Shown here piece by piece: positions 14,995 to 24,329 of a stretch of DNA of 64,000 nucleotides. The notes under the pieces are model-generated. The model saw nothing but the letters and a program-made list of their open reading frames with translations. It was not told the origin of the DNA and did not search any database. Origin of the DNA: Bradyrhizobium australiense. Lineage in GTDB: Bacteria; Pseudomonadota; Alphaproteobacteria; Rhizobiales; Xanthobacteraceae. The translations under genes and the position numbers were made by a program. Location: NCBI RefSeq assembly GCF_013114825.1, contig NZ_JAAVLX010000007.1:620001-684000 (forward strand), read 5' to 3'. Numbering within the stretch: position 1 is the stretch's first letter; each line of letters opens with the position of its first letter.

Positions 14995-16149
14995 TCACGC
15001 CGCCATCGCCTTCAGCGCTGAGGCCGCCGACGCGTAACCGCCGCGGGCGCCGTCGATAAAGTGGACGTGATCGCTGCGCATCACCGAGGGCGCGAAGCAG
15101 GTCATCATCGCGGCGTCCTGCCGGTGCAGGCCGTAGCGCACGATCTTGCTGGAAGCGGCCTGTGCGAGAAGCTCCGTCAGCGCGCGTTCGAGCTCGACCG
15201 TGCAATCGAGGATCATCCGCAGGCCGTCGTCATACTTGCGGAAGTCGGAATTCTCCACCACCTGCTGCACGTAGTTCTTCGGCACGAAATTGCCGACCTT
15301 GATGCCGAACCGCATCACCACATAGGCCCAGAGCGTGACGGCGAGCACGACGGTGCGCCGCTTCAGCAGCGGCCCGCCGCGTGCGGCGCGCGCCTCATAT
15401 TCGACGCCGGCCGGCGGCCAGCGCAGTGGCGGTCCATCCGGCGGCACCGGCCGGCCCGCATCCGGGCTCTGCTCGACCAGCTTGATGACGTCCTCGATCA
15501 CCTTGCGGAAGGCGTGCGGATCGGCGCCCTTGGCCGGCACCACCAGCACCGACAGGATGAGCCCGCGGGAAGAAGGAATTTCCTCGAACCGGCACGACAG
15601 CCCCGACAAATCGGGCTGCGTTCCCGGTTCCGCCGGCGGGACCGCGAATTCGCCCCGCTTCATCGCGGCATCCGCCCATCCCAGCCCGCCGCCGGAAAAC
15701 ATCGCATAGGACAGATTGGACGACGGCCCGAACCGGGCAACTCTGATATCGAGGCCGTGCGCGCGGATCTCCCTTACCGACACCAGCGCCACCCGCATCG
15801 TCAGATCGAGATCAGCCCTGACCCAAGCCGCGGTCGCCGCCAGCGCCTCGCGCGCGTGCGAAAGATCGGCCGGCGCCACCGCAAAGCTCGCACCATCGCC
15901 GCCGAACACGAACGGAAATTCGCGCCCGCCCAGCGCATTGGTCACGGCCGCGATCACGGCGGCGCCGGCCATGTTGACCGCCTTATAGCGCTGATTGGCG
16001 ATCGCCTTGGTCGACTCGACGATGTCGGCGACACCGATGGTCCAGTCGTCCGGCAATGGCGTATACAGCGCCGGGTCCATCAGGCTGCCGAAGCCGCGAA
16101 AGACCGGGATCGAGCCGTAGAAAATGTCGGTGCCGTCAGACGTCGTCAT
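14995..16149 (-). CDS. DUF3095-domain protein
   Basis: A 384-residue protein starting MTTSDGTDIFYGSIPVFRGF; the ATG at 16149 has GGGAT nine bases upstream and is preferred to one at 16206. The DUF3095 pattern is clear in WTIGVADIVESTKAIANQRY, FPFVFGGDGASFAV and RVARFGPSSNLSYAMFSGGG. The first two resemble the metal- and nucleotide-binding strands of class III nucleotidyl cyclases, so it may be a degenerate cyclase-like domain; this is structural inference. A hydrophobic segment, VVLAVTLWAYVVMRFGIKVG, lies at about two-thirds of the length. It follows htpG by 74 bases. Confidence 0.75.
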   Translation of the reverse strand: MTTSDGTDIFYGSIPVFRGFGSLMDPALYTPLPDDWTIGVADIVESTKAIANQRYKAVNMAGAAVIAAVTNALGGREFPFVFGGDGASFAVAPADLSHAREALAATAAWVRADLDLTMRVALVSVREIRAHGLDIRVARFGPSSNLSYAMFSGGGLGWADAAMKRGEFAVPPAEPGTQPDLSGLSCRFEEIPSSRGLILSVLVVPAKGADPHAFRKVIEDVIKLVEQSPDAGRPVPPDGPPLRWPPAGVEYEARAARGGPLLKRRTVVLAVTLWAYVVMRFGIKVGNFVPKNYVQQVVENSDFRKYDDGLRMILDCTVELERALTELLAQAASSKIVRYGLHRQDAAMMTCFAPSVMRSDHVHFIDGARGGYASAASALKAMAA

Positions 16150-16223
16150 GGCGGTATCCCGATTCACCTCTCTAGCAGATACGGCCGGTCTTGCTATCCG
16201 GTTCACGCAGGCGACCGAATGTC

Positions 16224-18092
16224 CTACACCTTCGCGATCCCCCGCAGCACCAACTGGTTCAGCCGGCTGGCAAACGCCGCCGGATCTTCCGGCAATTCAC
16301 CATCGAGGATCTGCGCCTGCTCCAATAGCAGGAACGACAGGTCCCTGGCCGCGTCCTTGTCGCCGGCAATGGCCACGACCAGCGGATGGCGCATGTTGAC
16401 CTCGAGGATCGGCTTGGTGGTCGGGCCCTTGTTCTGCATCGCGAGCAGCCGCTCGAGCATGCGGTCCTGCGCGCCGCCGCCAGCGACGAGGCACGACGCG
16501 CTCGAGGTCAGCCGCTGCGAGGCGCGCACGTCGGAGACGCGCTCTCCGAGCGCGTCCTTGATCAGCGCGATCGTCGTGGCTTCATCCGCGCCGGCTTCGT
16601 CCTTCTTGTCCTCGGCCTTTTCGTCCAGGAGCGGGATCAGCCCGAAATCGATATCGCCCTGGCTCAACGACTTCAGCGGCTTGCCGCCGAAATCGAGCGA
16701 TGCGGAGGTCCAGAATGCGTCGACCGGATCGGTCAGCAGCAGCACCTCGATGCCGCGGGCGGTTGCGGATTCGAGCTTCGGATTCGACTTCAGCCGTTCG
16801 ACGCTCTCGCCGGTAAGATAATAGACGTCGGTTTGGTTCGGCCTGAGGTCCTCGACATATTGCTTGAGCGAACGCTTCTCGCCCTTCGTCGTCGTGAAGC
16901 GCGACAATGCGAGCAGCTTTTCGCGGCGCTCAAAGTCCTCCCAGATACCTTCCTTGATCACAGGGCCGAACGCGTCCCAGATTTTTGCGAACGCTTCCGG
17001 CTCCTTTTCGCCGAGGCTTTCCAGCTCCGATATCACGCGGCCGGTTACCGCTTTACGGATTTGCGCGAGCTGCGGATTGTTCTGCAGCATCTCGCGCGAG
17101 ATGTTGAGCGGCAGGTCCTCGCTGTCGATCACGCCGCGGACGAAGCGCAAATAGGCCGGCAACAGATCAGCGTCGTCGGCGATGAAGACGCGGCGTACAT
17201 AAAGCTTCACCTTGCCCTTACGCGCCTGATCGAACAGGTCGAACGGCTTTGTCGATGGCGCAAACAGCAGCACCGCGTAAGACTGCCGGCCCTCGGCGCG
17301 ATAATGCAGCGTCATCGCCGGCTCGTCGAAGGCGCCTGCGACCTGCCGATAGGCCTGCTTGTAGTCCTCGGGCTTGAGCTCCGATTTCGGCCGCTGCCAC
17401 AGCGCGCTGGCCGAATTGATCTGGCGCGGCTCGCCCTCCTCCTGCACCAGTTCGATCGGAAACTGGATGTTGTCGGACCAGGCGCGGACGATACGTTCGA
17501 TCTCGTACGTCTCGAGATATTTTGATGCGTCTTTCTTCAGGTGCAGGACGATCTCGGTGCCGCGCGTGACGCGCTTGGCATCCTCGTCGCTGGCTTGGGC
17601 GATTTCAAATCCGCTGCCGCCGGAAGCCGACCAGACGAAGACCTGATCGGAACCGGCGCGGCGACTGGTGACGACGATGCGCTCGGCGACCATGAACGCT
17701 GCATAAAAGCCGACGCCGAACTGGCCGATCAGATTGGCGCCGTCCTTGGCCTCGGTGAGGCGCGAGAGAAACGATTTTGTGCCGGAGCGCGCGATGGTGC
17801 CGAGATTGTCGATCAGTTCCTGCCGGTCCATGCCGATGCCGCTGTCGACGACGCTGAGCGTATTGGCCTTCTTGTTCGGCGCGATCCAGATCTTGGGCGG
17901 CGCACCGTCGGCGATCAGCTCGGGCGCTGATATCGCCTCATAGCGCAGCTTGTCGCAAGCATCAGAGGCGTTCGAAATCAATTCGCGCAGAAAAATATCG
18001 GTCTCGGAGTAGACCGAGTGCACCATCAGGTTCAGAAGTTCGGCAACCTCGGCCTGGAACGGCTGGGATTCGGGGGCGGTGGTCGTGGTCAT
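16224..18092 (-). CDS. htpG: Molecular chaperone HtpG (Hsp90)
   Basis: A 622-residue Hsp90 of normal bacterial length. The start [20 protein letters not shown] at 18092 is preferred over one six codons upstream. The GHKL ATPase domain is intact: [16 protein letters not shown] with the Mg-binding Asn, VVDSGIGM, and [15 protein letters not shown]. The middle domain has [20 protein letters not shown] and [18 protein letters not shown], and the C-terminal dimerisation domain follows. The linker of eukaryotic Hsp90 is absent, as expected. It refolds client proteins in the cytoplasm, typically after heat stress. No CIRCE element is evident in the 90-base upstream gap. Confidence 0.95.
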   Translation of the reverse strand: MTTTTAPESQPFQAEVAELLNLMVHSVYSETDIFLRELISNASDACDKLRYEAISAPELIADGAPPKIWIAPNKKANTLSVVDSGIGMDRQELIDNLGTIARSGTKSFLSRLTEAKDGANLIGQFGVGFYAAFMVAERIVVTSRRAGSDQVFVWSASGGSGFEIAQASDEDAKRVTRGTEIVLHLKKDASKYLETYEIERIVRAWSDNIQFPIELVQEEGEPRQINSASALWQRPKSELKPEDYKQAYRQVAGAFDEPAMTLHYRAEGRQSYAVLLFAPSTKPFDLFDQARKGKVKLYVRRVFIADDADLLPAYLRFVRGVIDSEDLPLNISREMLQNNPQLAQIRKAVTGRVISELESLGEKEPEAFAKIWDAFGPVIKEGIWEDFERREKLLALSRFTTTKGEKRSLKQYVEDLRPNQTDVYYLTGESVERLKSNPKLESATARGIEVLLLTDPVDAFWTSASLDFGGKPLKSLSQGDIDFGLIPLLDEKAEDKKDEAGADEATTIALIKDALGERVSDVRASQRLTSSASCLVAGGGAQDRMLERLLAMQNKGPTTKPILEVNMRHPLVVAIAGDKDAARDLSFLLLEQAQILDGELPEDPAAFASRLNQLVLRGIAKV

Positions 18093-18182
18093 AGGGGGCT
18101 CACAAGACAAACCGGGAGGGAAAGCCCTGATATAGCGTGACCATCTGAGGTGGCAAGGCCGGCCGGGGCGCCCGGAACGCCC

Positions 18183-20162
18183 TCACCGCTCGACGAAGGC
18201 GCGCTGGAACTGATCCAGAATCGGCTTGAACAAATAGCTGAGCATGGTCCGGCTGCCGGTCTGCATGAACACTTCCGCGGGCATGCCCGAGCTGAGCTGC
18301 AGCCCGGCGAGCCGGCGGCGTTCTTCTTCCGGCAGCATGATCCGGACCGTGAAATAGGACGTGCCGGTCTGCTGGTCGCGGGTGGTATCGGGCGAGACAT
18401 ACGACACCTGACCGATCAATTGCGGCGTCACCCGCTGGTTGAAGGCCGAGAAGCGAACAAAGGCCTGCTGGCCCTTGCGTACCTGATCGATATCGTTCGG
18501 CTGCAACCGCGCCTCGATCTGCAGATCATCGGAATCGGGGACCACTTCCATGACGGTGTCGCCCCCGCGAATGACACCGCCGATGGTGTGCACGGTGAGC
18601 TGATGAATCACGCCCGACGTCGGCGCGCGCATCTCGATGCGCTCGAGCACGTCGCGTGCCGCGATGCTTCGTTCGCTGAGTTCGGCTTCCTTGCCCTGCG
18701 CCTCGCCGAGCTCCTTGACGACTTCCGTCCGTACGTCCTGGTCGAGCCTGACCATCTGAAGCTTCGCCTCGTCGACCTTGGTTTTGGTCTCTGCGATCGT
18801 GGAGAGCAACTGGCCGCGTTCGCCTTCGATTCTCGCGCTCTCGCGCTGCAAGGTCGTGAGCCGCGCCAGCGGGACCAGACGCTTGTCGAAGAGGTCCTGG
18901 ACGCCGGTGAGTTCGCCGGTGATCAGTTCCAGTTGCTTGGCCTTGGACGCAACCTGCGCGTCGAGACCAACGATCTCGTCGCCAAGCTGCGACACCTTGC
19001 TCTGCAACAGCTCCTTCTGGCTCTCGCGCGCCGTCACTCGCGCCCTGAATAGCGAGGCCTCGGAAGCGAGCAGCGTCTTGACACTGGGATCGTCAAGCCG
19101 CGCCGACATCTCGGCCGGTATCGCAGGCCGGGGCAGACCGTCGCGCTCGGCGGCCAGCCGCGCGATCTTCGCCCGCACTTCATCGAGCTGCTTGCTCACC
19201 ACCTGCAGACTGGCCTGCGCCTGCGTCGAATCCAGCCGCAGCAACAGATCGCCGGCATTGACCCGCATGCCGTTGTGGACCGGGATCTGCGCGACCACGC
19301 CGCCGGTCGGATGCTGGATGGTCTTGACGTTGGACTGAACCACCAGATTACCCGGCACCACGACGGCGCCCGACAGCGGCACCAGCGCCATCCAGCTACC
19401 GGCCAGCCCGCCGACGACGAGCAGCGCCCGCAAGCCCGTCCGCAATTCGCGCTCGAAGGCGCGCGCCGCCCGCAGCACGATACTTTCGCCGGGCGCGCCC
19501 GCCACATCCGCCGCGGCATCGCGATTGGCAAGGAATGCGACGCCTGCGGTCAGGCCATTGCGGACGACCCGCGTCACGGAACGCTCGCGCGGCACCGGCC
19601 CCGCCGGGCTCGGCGGCGCCAGTTGGGGCGCCTCGATGCGAGGCGGTTCTCGCGTATCGTCGATCTGCAAAAGCTCCGGTCTCGACCTCGGCATGTTGAT
19701 GAGCGAGGGATCATCGGGCGCGAGGATTGGACCGCGCGCATGCCGTTCATTCAGCCATGAATTGCCTGCCGGGCCGCGGGCGCTGCCCGCCGGTGGCGGC
19801 GTGAACTGCGGCTCACGCGCGACGCGGCCACGGCGCGGCGGCGGCGGCTCGCCGTCAACATCGTCGGACTGTGATCCAAAGGGGCCGAGCCAATCCAGCA
19901 CCCTGCCCATCTTGCTCTTTTTTTTCGACCGCTTCGGCCGGGCGGGACGCGAACGCCGTGCGCCCGGAGGTGCTTCGTCATTCGCCGGTCGACGAAGCGG
20001 CGGCCGCTGGTCTTGCAGATTGTCCTGCTCGAAAGCCTGCCGCAATCGCTGCAATTCGAGGATCAGCGCTTGGCCCTGCGGCGCCACGACGCCTTCATCC
20101 GTTCCACCGACCCGGCGTCGCGCTACTCTTTCATCGGCACGCAAGTGATCGAAATTCTTCAT
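18183..20162 (-). CDS. Type I secretion membrane fusion protein (HlyD/PrtE family) with long N-terminal extension
   Basis: A 659-residue adaptor linking the inner-membrane ABC exporter to an outer-membrane channel. The single transmembrane helix (RALLVVGGLAGSWMALVPLS) lies at about residues 245-263, whereas PrtE-type proteins usually have it near residue 20-40. The first 240 residues are an extra, Pro/Arg-rich cytoplasmic region with a basic block PARPKRSKKKSK. After the helix come the barrel-sandwich half (VVQSNVKTIQHPTGGVVAQI), a long coiled coil at roughly 310-510, and the C-terminal beta domain (RIEMRAPTSGVIHQLTVHTI). The start overlaps the exporter gene by 4 bases. No TolC gene is in the window. 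Confidence 0.9.
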   Translation of the reverse strand: MKNFDHLRADERVARRRVGGTDEGVVAPQGQALILELQRLRQAFEQDNLQDQRPPLRRPANDEAPPGARRSRPARPKRSKKKSKMGRVLDWLGPFGSQSDDVDGEPPPPRRGRVAREPQFTPPPAGSARGPAGNSWLNERHARGPILAPDDPSLINMPRSRPELLQIDDTREPPRIEAPQLAPPSPAGPVPRERSVTRVVRNGLTAGVAFLANRDAAADVAGAPGESIVLRAARAFERELRTGLRALLVVGGLAGSWMALVPLSGAVVVPGNLVVQSNVKTIQHPTGGVVAQIPVHNGMRVNAGDLLLRLDSTQAQASLQVVSKQLDEVRAKIARLAAERDGLPRPAIPAEMSARLDDPSVKTLLASEASLFRARVTARESQKELLQSKVSQLGDEIVGLDAQVASKAKQLELITGELTGVQDLFDKRLVPLARLTTLQRESARIEGERGQLLSTIAETKTKVDEAKLQMVRLDQDVRTEVVKELGEAQGKEAELSERSIAARDVLERIEMRAPTSGVIHQLTVHTIGGVIRGGDTVMEVVPDSDDLQIEARLQPNDIDQVRKGQQAFVRFSAFNQRVTPQLIGQVSYVSPDTTRDQQTGTSYFTVRIMLPEEERRRLAGLQLSSGMPAEVFMQTGSRTMLSYLFKPILDQFQRAFVER

Positions 20163-22003
20163 GATGAAACACTCTCGGCAAGTGATGCGCGCTGATCTGC
20201 CTTTGCCTGCGGTGGGGGCGGCGATCCCGGCGCCGCTTTGCCACCAGCGTTGCGGACGCGCGCGAAGACTTCTTCGCGCGGGCCGAACGCGATCGCCTTG
20301 CCCTCATAGAGCACCATCGTCATATCAAGCGCGGAGAGTGCGCTCGGGCGGTGCGAGATGACGACGACGATGGATTTGTTCTGGCGCATGATGGCGATGG
20401 CGCGGGTCAGGGCATTCTCACCGTCGGCATCCAAATTGGCGTTTGGCTCGTCGAGAACGATTAGAAACGGATCGCCGAATACCGCCCGCGCCAGGCCAAC
20501 CCGCTGCTTCTGGCCTGCCGAGAGCGAGATGCCGCCCGCCCCTATTCGCGTCGCATAACCTTCCGGCAGGCGCAGGATGATGTCATGGACGCCGGCGATC
20601 TGGGCGGCCTTGAGGATGGCATCCGAGCTCGCGTTCTCGTCGAAACGGCAAATGTTCTCCGCCACAGTGCCGTCGAACAGGCCGACATCCTGCGGCAGAT
20701 AACCGATGTGCCGGCCGAGATCCTCGTTGCGCCATTGATCGAGAGCGGCGCCGTCAAGCCGCACGGCGCCCCGATGCGCCGGCCAGATTCCAACCAGCGC
20801 CTTGGAAAGCGAGGTCTTGCCCGACGCGCTTGCGCCGAGCAGCGCCAGCCCCGCGCCGGCCTTGAGCGAAAACGTCACACCAGATACGATCGGCATGTCG
20901 AAGCCGGGCGCGGCCACCGCGAGGTTCTGCACCGACAATTCGCGGCAGGGACGCGGTAGCAAGACCGGCGGCGCCGGCGGCGGCGCGGTCGCCTTGCAGA
21001 TGTCGCGCAGGCGCGTGAGCCCCTGGCGGGCAGCGGCCAGTTGCTTCCAGGTGCCGAGCGCGATTTCGACGGGTGCGAGCGCGCGCCCCATCAGGATCGA
21101 CGACGCGATCATGACGCCGCCCGACGCCTTGTCAGCCACGACGAGATAGGCGCCGATACCGAGCATTCCCGATTGCAGAATGTAGCGCAGCACCTTCGCC
21201 GCCGAGCCGAGATTGGCATACACGTCGGTGGCGCGGATGTTTTCCTGCAGGTAACGCTCATTGGCCTGCGACCAGCGTGCCGTCAACCGATCCGTCATGC
21301 CGAGCGCGCGGACGATTTCCGCGTTGCGCTGCGTCGCGTCCGCCAGCACCTGCCGTTGCGCATTCATGTCCATCGCCGTCTTGGACGCGCCGCGCGATAT
21401 CCGTTCGGTCAGCAACGTCATGGCGATGATCGCTGCAGTACCGAGCAGCGCCGTGAAGCCGATGGCGGGGTGAAACAGAAACAGCCCGATCAGAAAGACC
21501 GGAATCCAGGGCATGTCCAGGAACGCCGTCGGCCCCATGCCCGACATGAAAGTGCGCACCTGGTCGAGATCGCGCAACGGCTGCTGCATCAGCACCGGTT
21601 TCACGCCGCGCAGCGGCAAGGTGGCGAGCGCCGAATGGATCGAGCCCTGCAGGCCGGCATCGAACAGCGTTGCGATCCGGCACAGCATCCGCGCCCGCAT
21701 CGCGTCGAAATATCCCTGCACCAGATAGGCGAACAGCACCATCAGGGATAGGCCGAACAGGGTCGCGAGGTTGCGGCTCGGAATCACCCGATCGTACACC
21801 TGCAACATATAGAGTGAGCCCGACAGCATCAGGACGTTGATGACGCCGCTGAATACGGCGACGCCGATCATGCGGCGCGCGCTGGCGCGCAGCGCGTTCG
21901 TGACCGGATCGTCAGCGGCCAGCGTCGAAAGCAAGCCCGAAACTGCGCGGGGCGTCGGCGCTGCCCGCGCTCGGTCCTGTGCCTGGCCCTGAGCGATACT
22001 CAT
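20159..22003 (-). CDS. Type I secretion ABC exporter, PrtD family
   Basis: A 614-residue fused permease-ATPase. The N-terminal half has six transmembrane segments (SGVINVLMLSGSLYMLQVYD, MPWIPVFLIGLFLFHPAIGF). The ATPase half has Walker A LLGASASGKTSLSKAL, signature LSAGQKQRVGLARA, Walker B FLIVLDEPNANLD and VVISHRPSAL as switch region. It lacks the C39-like peptidase domain, as expected for exporters of proteins with C-terminal uncleaved signals. Members such as PrtD and AprD export proteases, lipases and RTX proteins. A divergent gene starts 450 bases away, and an RTX hydrolase lies elsewhere in the window. Confidence 0.93.
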   Translation of the reverse strand: MSIAQGQAQDRARAAPTPRAVSGLLSTLAADDPVTNALRASARRMIGVAVFSGVINVLMLSGSLYMLQVYDRVIPSRNLATLFGLSLMVLFAYLVQGYFDAMRARMLCRIATLFDAGLQGSIHSALATLPLRGVKPVLMQQPLRDLDQVRTFMSGMGPTAFLDMPWIPVFLIGLFLFHPAIGFTALLGTAAIIAMTLLTERISRGASKTAMDMNAQRQVLADATQRNAEIVRALGMTDRLTARWSQANERYLQENIRATDVYANLGSAAKVLRYILQSGMLGIGAYLVVADKASGGVMIASSILMGRALAPVEIALGTWKQLAAARQGLTRLRDICKATAPPPAPPVLLPRPCRELSVQNLAVAAPGFDMPIVSGVTFSLKAGAGLALLGASASGKTSLSKALVGIWPAHRGAVRLDGAALDQWRNEDLGRHIGYLPQDVGLFDGTVAENICRFDENASSDAILKAAQIAGVHDIILRLPEGYATRIGAGGISLSAGQKQRVGLARAVFGDPFLIVLDEPNANLDADGENALTRAIAIMRQNKSIVVVISHRPSALSALDMTMVLYEGKAIAFGPREEVFARVRNAGGKAAPGSPPPPQAKADQRASLAESVSS

Positions 22004-22453
22004 TGAACTGCCCTTCGACCCGCTTGATCGGGTTTCCCTGCAGGTCTCCTTGACGGGCGATGCGGACCATTTTTCGGCAACAATGCGACGAATGCCGATT
22101 GTTCAAGTTCGCTCGTGGGTAGAACGGTGGCAAAGAGTTTTTTCAACGGACAATCTCCGCGCGTGCCGCCGGATAAGATCCGTCTCGGCAGAGTTGCCGC
22201 CCTTCGAATTCCTGCAATGCCCGAAAAAACGCCAGCGGATTGCTCTTTCACGCGCGCCTTATTGGCCGTTTTTCAGCAACGCACGCGTCACGGATTCGTC
22301 CGTCTATCACCTTGCTTCTGCGCTCAATGGTCGCGGTATCGGCCGAATGACGCCACGAACCTCGCTGATCCTTCATCGTGCGCACATCCTGCTCCCCGGC
22401 GAATGACTGCGCCCACACGTCAATAAATTCGGCTAAATAACAGGGGACGAACA
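22004..22453. other. Divergent intergenic region, type I exporter / repeat protein
   Basis: About 450 bases between the divergent exporter operon and the repeat-protein gene. It should hold both promoters. I see AT-rich patches (GGCAAAGAGTTTTTTCAACGG at about 22129) but no motif I can assign. Short open frames here have no coding character. A GGGGACGAACA sequence precedes the ATG at 22454 and is a fair ribosome binding site. Confidence 0.5.
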
Positions 22454-24064
22454 ATGGCCCATTTCGCTCACCGCGGACATCACCAGCACCACGTCAATCT
22501 CGATCCGCCAATCGATGAGGCCCCCAGCCCGCCGGTCGTGCCGGCTCCGCCGTCCACGACGCCGCCGGAGGAAATCCCTTCACCCGCCGAGACGCCATCA
22601 CCTACGACCGCTCCGACCTTCTCCGACCTCGGCGCCACCTTCAATGACGCGACCCGGGCGCTGGTTGGCGGGCTGTGGCAAAACGTTGTCGAAGAAGGCG
22701 GCCAGGGGCTTGGCAGCGTCGGTCGCTATACGAGCGATCTCACCACAGTGCAGAACGGCCTGCTGGCCGAGGTCAATGCCGGGCAGTTTACCGGCGCGAC
22801 ACTCGGACATGTTCAGGCGATCCTGTCCGACATCAACACCGCGATTTCGGCGGCCAACGCCTCGGTGAACGGCGGCGGCACGTTCGGCAGCGTGGCTGCC
22901 GCAGAACAGGCGCTCCGCGCCAGCCATCTCGACATTATCAATAACGTCAAGACCGACCCTACCCTGACCGATTTGGCGACGCAGAACGGCGCAAACGGAT
23001 TTGCGGAAGTGCCCAGGGCCCTTCCCGACGGGACCACGGCGGCCACCGCGCCACACGCCAATCTCGCGGAGATCGGCGCGATCTTCAATGATGCGGCCAA
23101 TCAGATCCTTGGCGGCGTCAATGAGGGCAACAAGGCGCAGATCACCGATGACATCAATGCCGTTATCACCGACATGCAGGCGTTGATGACCACCAACCCG
23201 AACTTGTTCGGTGGGCTCACCGGAGTCCATGCCGACGCGATCGTGCGCCAGCTCCAGCTCGAACTCACCTACATCAACGAAGCCGGCATCAGCCCCGATG
23301 CCGGACGGGCCAGCAACGACAACATCCTCGACATCATCGACATCGTCCAGGGCGACACCAACCTTGCGAACATGGCGACGCAAGGCGGCATCAGCGGCTT
23401 CTCGCCATTCCCGGATGCCGCAAATCCGACACCGAAATACATTGATAACGAGGCGCAGACGGCGTTCTGGGCCAATTTCATTGCCCAGTCCAATTCGCTC
23501 GGGCAGCAGGCGATCAACCTCGTGGGCAGCCACGACACCCAGGCCATCGGCACGCTGATCACCGATCTCAGGACATTCGAGAAGAACGTCACCGACTTCG
23601 ACGCGGCCCAGGGCGGCATCTTCGAGGCGAGATTCGACAATGAATTGCTCGGCGCGACTAGCACGCTCGGCGCGGAGGTCGACGCGATGATCAAGGGATT
23701 GCAGAGCGGCAATGCGGCGCTGGTCGCCGCCGCTGCGGACCAGATGCACGCCAACTCCGCCGATGTCGGCGGCAACAACATCCCCGTCACCGGCGGCACC
23801 TACAACCCGGATGGCTTGACGGTGGCCGAGGTGCTGGGGACGCCGGTTGCGGCGGCACCCGCAGCCGAAACGCCGGCCCCCACGGCCGCTACCGCAACCC
23901 CGGTCGTTCCGCAAGCGGACGCCGCCGCACAAGCGGCGGCAGCGCCTGTCGTCCATGATGCGCCGGCCGTGCTTGCTGCTCACGATGTCGTCACACCCAC
24001 CGCAGATCATGACCATTCGGGCATGCCGGAACTGGCACATCACTTACATCACACCTGGGGATAG
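22454..24064 (+). CDS. Three-repeat protein with His-rich ends, candidate type I secretion substrate
   Basis: A 536-residue acidic protein not matched to a family I know. It opens with MAHFAHRGHHQHH, then a Pro-rich linker (residues 20-52). Three related all-alpha units follow at about 54-192, 201-322 and 334-440. Units one and two share LGATFNDATRALVGG / IGAIFNDAANQILGG and the ends TLTDLATQNGANGFAEVP / NLANMATQGGISGFSPFP. An Ala/Pro tail ends DHDHSGMPELAHHLHHTWG. There is no signal peptide and no Cys. Absence of Cys, acidity and a divergent position next to the exporter fit a secreted cargo, but classical GGxGxDxxx repeats are missing. Confidence 0.7.
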   Translation: MAHFAHRGHHQHHVNLDPPIDEAPSPPVVPAPPSTTPPEEIPSPAETPSPTTAPTFSDLGATFNDATRALVGGLWQNVVEEGGQGLGSVGRYTSDLTTVQNGLLAEVNAGQFTGATLGHVQAILSDINTAISAANASVNGGGTFGSVAAAEQALRASHLDIINNVKTDPTLTDLATQNGANGFAEVPRALPDGTTAATAPHANLAEIGAIFNDAANQILGGVNEGNKAQITDDINAVITDMQALMTTNPNLFGGLTGVHADAIVRQLQLELTYINEAGISPDAGRASNDNILDIIDIVQGDTNLANMATQGGISGFSPFPDAANPTPKYIDNEAQTAFWANFIAQSNSLGQQAINLVGSHDTQAIGTLITDLRTFEKNVTDFDAAQGGIFEARFDNELLGATSTLGAEVDAMIKGLQSGNAALVAAAADQMHANSADVGGNNIPVTGGTYNPDGLTVAEVLGTPVAAAPAAETPAPTAATATPVVPQADAAAQAAAAPVVHDAPAVLAAHDVVTPTADHDHSGMPELAHHLHHTWG

Positions 24065-24329
24065 CGGCGCGCGGCGCGACCTCCGGCGCTCCCGATGTTC
24101 CGGGGACGCTGGAGGCTGATACATCAAAGCAAAAAGCGCGTTTGCCGGTGCGGCAGACGCGGCGGGCACAAAAGAGCTCTTCACCGGCCAGTGCCCGCAA
24201 AGAACAATCTTGGACGATGGCCTCAGCATCGGCTTTGGGGATCATCATTGGTACGGCAGCAACATCGGCGGCTAGCGGGAATCGGCGCCAACGGTTGCTG
24301 TTCGGGAAGTGAAGTAGCGGGGCGTATGC

